From the NCBI GenBank assembly GCA_028711405.1, contig JAQTSH010000065.1, positions 1 through 8,107 on the forward strand: a stretch of DNA of 8,107 nt. Direction: 5' to 3'. Within the stretch, counting starts at the first letter, position 1, and every line of letters begins with the position of its first letter. The position numbers were made by a program, and so were the translations under genes. The notes below the pieces were generated by a model. It worked only from the letters and a program-made list of their open reading frames with translations, made no database searches and was not told where the DNA came from. Below are positions 5,451-8,107 of the stretch, piece after piece. This stretch comes from Methanoregula sp. (GTDB lineage Archaea > Halobacteriota > Methanomicrobia > Methanomicrobiales > Methanospirillaceae).

Positions 5451-6962
5451 TCAGGCATGACGGGGTTCGTACCGCTGTATTTCCCCACATGCGACTAGTT
5501 TTCCGTCTTCAAGCACCGATACCGCGCCGTGCCCTCCGCAGATAAGACAGCGCCTGCCGGTGCCGGATATTGCCCGATCGGTGTCGGTGGCAAGGTCGAG
5601 CAGCGCCCGGCGCTCCTTCTTGGCAAGGTCACTGTCCACATTGACCGAGGTCACGAGAAACGCGGCGAGCGAACTGTAGGTTGCCCGTTCAGGTGTCAGG
5701 CTCGTAAAATTGATCACGCTGTCAGCTGCAAAGAGGAGCCCGTGTTTCGGGGAGTACAGGTAAATCTGCCCAAAGGTATGTCCCCCAAGACCATCCAGCA
5801 CCTCAAGTTCGACATCGCCGATCCGTATCATCCCCATGCAGGGAAAGATGCTCCGCTGGATACCTTCCTTACGCGCAAAACATTCAATCTTTTCCGAGGG
5901 GGTGAACCGGGAGAAGAGATTGACCATCTTTGTGTAGAACGCTTCGAGCACGGAATGTTCACTCCGCGAACCGTAGGCACGGTTGTTCGTCCTGATGATC
6001 GCGAGTGTACCTTCATGCATCCGCGTCGGCACATCAAAGAATCCACCGGCTCCACAATGATCTGCATCGGCATGGGTGATGACGAGCTGGGTGAACCGCC
6101 GCGTGTCTCCCAACCCGAACGATGAGAGCATCGTCATCACGTCCCGGTGATAGATGCCGTAGCCGGTATCGATCATCAGGGATTCGGTACCGGTATCGAG
6201 CACAAAGATACTCCCCCCACAGGGGAGTTGGAAGCAATAGAGATGGACGGATGCTGACACGGCAAATCGCTGGACGTCGGCATAGAAATGGTCTCCGGTG
6301 GTTGCCTTCATCGTTCGTCCGGTCGCGAGGACGGAATCAAACACCTGACGGGGATTGTTGCCCCGGTCCATCAGTTCCTGCGCGATATGGTTTGTCCCGG
6401 CTAAAAACGAGAGGAGGAATTCATCCTCCGATTCACCGATGAGCTCCCGGATCTCCTGCGCGAACCGGACGTAAAAGACTGTGTCATCCAGGTGTTTACC
6501 GGTCGTGTCATATTCCAGGATCTCAAGACGGTATCGGGACTTTAAGTGATCGAGCAATTGATCGATTGCTGCCGTCTCCTCCAGGTTCAGGCTGACCGTC
6601 AACCGCCCCAGGTGCCTGCCGGAATCGTCAAAATCGATAAACGCGATGTTGGCTCCGGCTGATGTGGTATAATCGAGAAATTCACAGAGTGCGCCCGACC
6701 GGTTCGGGAGATAAACATAGAACTTTAAAAAGTTCAGGGTGGGAAACGAGGTCTGGAGATATCCCATGCGGACCAGCTCCCGAGTGATCTCGTCATACGC
6801 TTCCGGTGATGCTGTCACTTCAAAGAATACCGTGCAGGGATCGATGCGGCGATCAAACTGGATCCGGTTGATGTTCCCCTCGTACTTTTTGATGACCCCC
6901 GCTGTCCGTTGCAGGGTGCCGGGATCATCGGGCAGGTGTGCAATAAAGGAATACTTCTTCAC
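5451..6962 (-). CDS. ACT-ACT-metallo-beta-lactamase-fold hydrolase fusion
   Basis: Numbering below is from a TTG at 7007; subtract 15 for the preferred GTG start at 6962, which has GGAG seven bases upstream and opens the protein at MKKYSFIAHL, where an ACT domain begins. Residues 17-90 form a first ACT domain (FIAHLPDDPGTLQRTAGVI with the usual D-x-P-G turn) and 93-167 a second (FYVYLPNRSGALCEFL). ACT domains usually bind amino acids. A helical linker (175-250) leads to a metallo-beta-lactamase domain: LPCGGSIFVLDTG (261-273), LMIDTG (277-282), metal motif THADADHCG (311-319), GGHTFGQ with H410, AADS with D429, and CGGHG with H493. The set is complete for a dinuclear metal site, with Asp replacing the second His of HxHxDH, a variant known in the superfamily. 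I infer a soluble hydrolase, perhaps thioester- or phosphodiester-acting, controlled by a small ligand. Substrate unknown. Confidence 0.86.
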   Translation of the reverse strand: MKKYSFIAHLPDDPGTLQRTAGVIKKYEGNINRIQFDRRIDPCTVFFEVTASPEAYDEITRELVRMGYLQTSFPTLNFLKFYVYLPNRSGALCEFLDYTTSAGANIAFIDFDDSGRHLGRLTVSLNLEETAAIDQLLDHLKSRYRLEILEYDTTGKHLDDTVFYVRFAQEIRELIGESEDEFLLSFLAGTNHIAQELMDRGNNPRQVFDSVLATGRTMKATTGDHFYADVQRFAVSASVHLYCFQLPCGGSIFVLDTGTESLMIDTGYGIYHRDVMTMLSSFGLGDTRRFTQLVITHADADHCGAGGFFDVPTRMHEGTLAIIRTNNRAYGSRSEHSVLEAFYTKMVNLFSRFTPSEKIECFARKEGIQRSIFPCMGMIRIGDVELEVLDGLGGHTFGQIYLYSPKHGLLFAADSVINFTSLTPERATYSSLAAFLVTSVNVDSDLAKKERRALLDLATDTDRAISGTGRRCLICGGHGAVSVLEDGKLVACGEIQRYEPRHA

Positions 6963-6972
6963 GAAAAATCTC

Positions 6973-6999
6973 CGACTTGCTTCACCAATGTTCGACTTG
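6973..6999. repeat. Two copies of CGACTTG, 20 nt apart, in the ACT-MBL leader
   Basis: The 7-mer CGACTTG (CAAGTCG on the - strand) is present at 6973-6979 and 6993-6999, a period of exactly 20 nt, close to two helical turns. Both lie between the TATA-like box and the GTG start, and the copy nearer the start touches the ribosome binding site. A repressor or RNA-binding site is possible but unproven. Confidence 0.4.
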
Positions 7000-7004
7000 T
7001 TTTT

Positions 7005-7012
7005 CAATATAC
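7005..7012 (-). promoter_or_regulatory. TATA-like box of the ACT-MBL gene
   Basis: The - strand reads GTATATTG. A transcript would start near 6983, giving a leader of about 20 nt with GGAG (6973-6970) before GTG 6962. The TTG at 7007, which opens the longest reading frame, lies inside this box, which argues against its use as the start. Confidence 0.45.
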
Positions 7013-7282
7013 GTTATGGTCAAAAATTGTTTCATCGTGCGGATTCCGGATCAATGGGAAAAATCTGCATGCCGGCTTCCGCTGTGCACAGTTCATGTGT
7101 TCTCCCGTTCGTCAGTTGTTTTCCTGACACTTCAGCGAAGATATCCCACTCCCGCGCACGAGCGCCGGAATGCAAAATTGAATGTTAAAAAATGCACCGG
7201 CATTCTCATGCTGCCTTTTCATGGAACGCAGAAGGCACAGACTAAGTCCAGTATGTGCGCAGACATTTCCACTACGGATAAG
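7013..7282. other. Gene-free upstream region with a 44-nt hairpin (7039-7082)
   Basis: The spacer between the surface-protein gene and the ACT-MBL gene has no credible gene; the + strand frames here are short and overlap each other. It contains an imperfect inverted repeat, GCGGATTCCGG at 7039-7049 against CCGGCTTCCGC at 7072-7082, with 9 of 11 pairs and a 22-nt loop. It lies about 30-75 bp upstream of the ACT-MBL TATA-like box, where a regulator could bind. A smaller repeat, GTCAG/CTGAC, lies near 7110-7128. Confidence 0.45.
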
Positions 7283-7314
7283 GGATCTAACCGTTTTTAA
7301 GATCCGGTAAAAAA
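7283..7314 (-). terminator. U-tract and hairpin after the surface-protein gene
   Basis: Downstream of the surface-protein stop the - strand has six T (7314-7309), then a perfect 6-bp hairpin GGATCT/AGATCC (7305-7283) with an 11-nt loop. The U-tract precedes the hairpin, unlike a bacterial terminator, but U-tracts alone can stop archaeal polymerase. Confidence 0.45.
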
Positions 7315-7330
7315 TAGGGAGGAAGTGGGG

Positions 7331-8107
7331 TTATGAGCGTTCTTTTCGCACCAGGGAGAAGAGTGCGACCGCGCCAATGCACCCGGCAACCACGGTCACT
7401 GCCGAGAGGGGAAGGCTTGTCGGCGTTGGTGAGGGGGTTGGTGCGGTTGTCGGGGGTGTTGTCACAATTGCAGTCACCGGGGGACTTGTCATGACGGGTT
7501 GGGCACTTGCCGGGAGCACGACCGTGAATGACTGGTTTAGTCCGCTCTTCATTGCGGGGTTGCCGGCGATGATCCGGTAATCGCCAGGCGGCATGTCAAC
7601 ATGGAACCCGTACTCGAAGTACCCGCTCGCACTGACGGGCGACATGAACGTATGTACGACCTTACCCGAGGTATCAGTCACGTCAATTTTAACGTAACTG
7701 ACGCCTTTCTCTGCAGTACCGACCAGTTGCACATAGTCCCCCGTAACAGCAGGATTCTGGGATGGGACGATAAAGAACTCCGGACGCTTCAGCATGATCG
7801 AGGTGGTTGCAGAAACTTCCGGGTTCACCTGATCGAACGCGGTGAATGTATACCGGGCAGTCTGAAGGAGATTAACTCCTTTCATCCGGTTTGTGTCCCA
7901 CGAGAAGAACCAGCTGTTGTCCAGTCCGGTTGCCACCGTGTTACCGGATCCAGGAATGCCCATCGCATCATACAGCGGGACACCCTCTGCTGGGAGCCCG
8001 GGACCCGTGATCTTGACGACAGTCATATTTCCTGCCGTGTTTTTCCCGTCAAGGATCACCGTGTCCCCGATATAACTTCCACCAGCACCACGATAGGTGA
8101 TGGAGAC
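7331..8107 (-). CDS. Membrane-anchored surface protein, C-terminal part (5' end outside window)
   Basis: The frame is open to the window edge, so the 258 residues seen are the C-terminal part of a larger protein; GTG 8059 is internal, not the start. Two similar beta-sandwich-like modules are visible, each opening with a G-D-x-V-x-L-x-G pattern (residues 14-21 and 123-130): YIGDTVILDGKNTAG and VTGDYVQLVGTAEKG, 109 residues apart. A Thr/Pro/Ser-rich stalk (202-231) follows, then one membrane helix (232-253, LPLSAVTVVAGCIGAVALFSLV) and a short basic tail RKERS. This layout is typical of exported envelope proteins in Methanomicrobiales: the outer part faces the environment, the stalk is likely glycosylated and the helix anchors it. 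Asn-linked sites include NMT and NQS. The exact role (S-layer component, adhesin or other) is not visible. Confidence 0.8.
   Translation of the reverse strand, partial: VSITYRGAGGSYIGDTVILDGKNTAGNMTVVKITGPGLPAEGVPLYDAMGIPGSGNTVATGLDNSWFFSWDTNRMKGVNLLQTARYTFTAFDQVNPEVSATTSIMLKRPEFFIVPSQNPAVTGDYVQLVGTAEKGVSYVKIDVTDTSGKVVHTFMSPVSASGYFEYGFHVDMPPGDYRIIAGNPAMKSGLNQSFTVVLPASAQPVMTSPPVTAIVTTPPTTAPTPSPTPTSLPLSAVTVVAGCIGAVALFSLVRKERS

Noticed and set aside
5529..6125. 198-codon open frame on the + strand
   Set aside because: It is the mirror frame of the metallo-beta-lactamase domain, whose metal motifs are intact on the - strand.
6963..7007. TTG 7007 as start of the ACT-MBL protein
   Set aside because: It falls inside the TATA-like box and lacks a ribosome binding site; GTG 6962 has GGAG at good spacing and starts exactly at the ACT domain.
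7039..7082. Resemblance to the NrpR nitrogen operator of Methanosarcina (CCGGCTTCC half-site)
   Set aside because: One half-site is present, but the partner is in the wrong orientation and spacing, and the adjacent gene is not a nitrogen gene.
1..8107. tRNA genes, CRISPR arrays or insertion sequences
   Set aside because: No cloverleaf-like segments, regularly spaced repeats or transposase motifs were seen by eye on either strand.

Overview
The window looks like a chromosomal segment of a methanogenic archaeon, most probably of the order Methanomicrobiales (Methanoregula-like). Supporting this are a nifI1-nifI2 pair of archaeal PII-like regulators, an archaeal-type 6-phospho-3-hexuloisomerase, an M42 (TET) aminopeptidase, an archaeal VapBC-like RHH/PIN module, a surface protein with a Thr/Pro-rich stalk and C-terminal membrane anchor, AT-rich TATA-like boxes and U-tract terminators. 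No rRNA, tRNA, insertion sequence or CRISPR array was seen. The assignment is by family resemblance only.

Left part (1-2200, visibly more AT-rich, accessory in character): nifI1 (183-524) and nifI2 (528-959) lie on the + strand as a tight pair. The usual partner nifD does not follow, and no nifH is visible in the 180 bases upstream. NifI1 has lost the residues that normally form the nucleotide-binding loops, while NifI2 keeps the B-loop. Positions 960-1380 hold no recognisable gene, but contain a strong terminator-like hairpin reading on the - strand. Then come, on the - strand, an RHH antitoxin (1819-2133) and its PIN toxin (1381-1822). The toxin's catalytic N-terminus is in one frame and the rest in the +1 frame, so it is frameshifted. 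The module has its own TATA box and a 17-bp inverted repeat just upstream.

Middle part (2412-5171, GC-richer, - strand): a compact operon reads hxlB, then a class I aminotransferase, then an M42 metallo-aminopeptidase, with a 14-nt gap and an 8-nt overlap or 1-nt gap between genes. It is followed by a U-tract and a hairpin. hxlB supplies pentose phosphates by the reverse ribulose-monophosphate route. The two downstream genes belong to amino acid and peptide turnover.

Right part (5451-8107, - strand): a long protein combines two N-terminal ACT domains with a C-terminal metallo-beta-lactamase-fold hydrolase. It has its own TATA-like box, a leader with two copies of a 7-bp repeat 20 nt apart, and a terminator hairpin. 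Upstream is the 3' part of a membrane-anchored surface protein cut by the window edge. The most unusual items are the degenerate NifI pair, the ACT-ACT-MBL fusion and the split PIN toxin.
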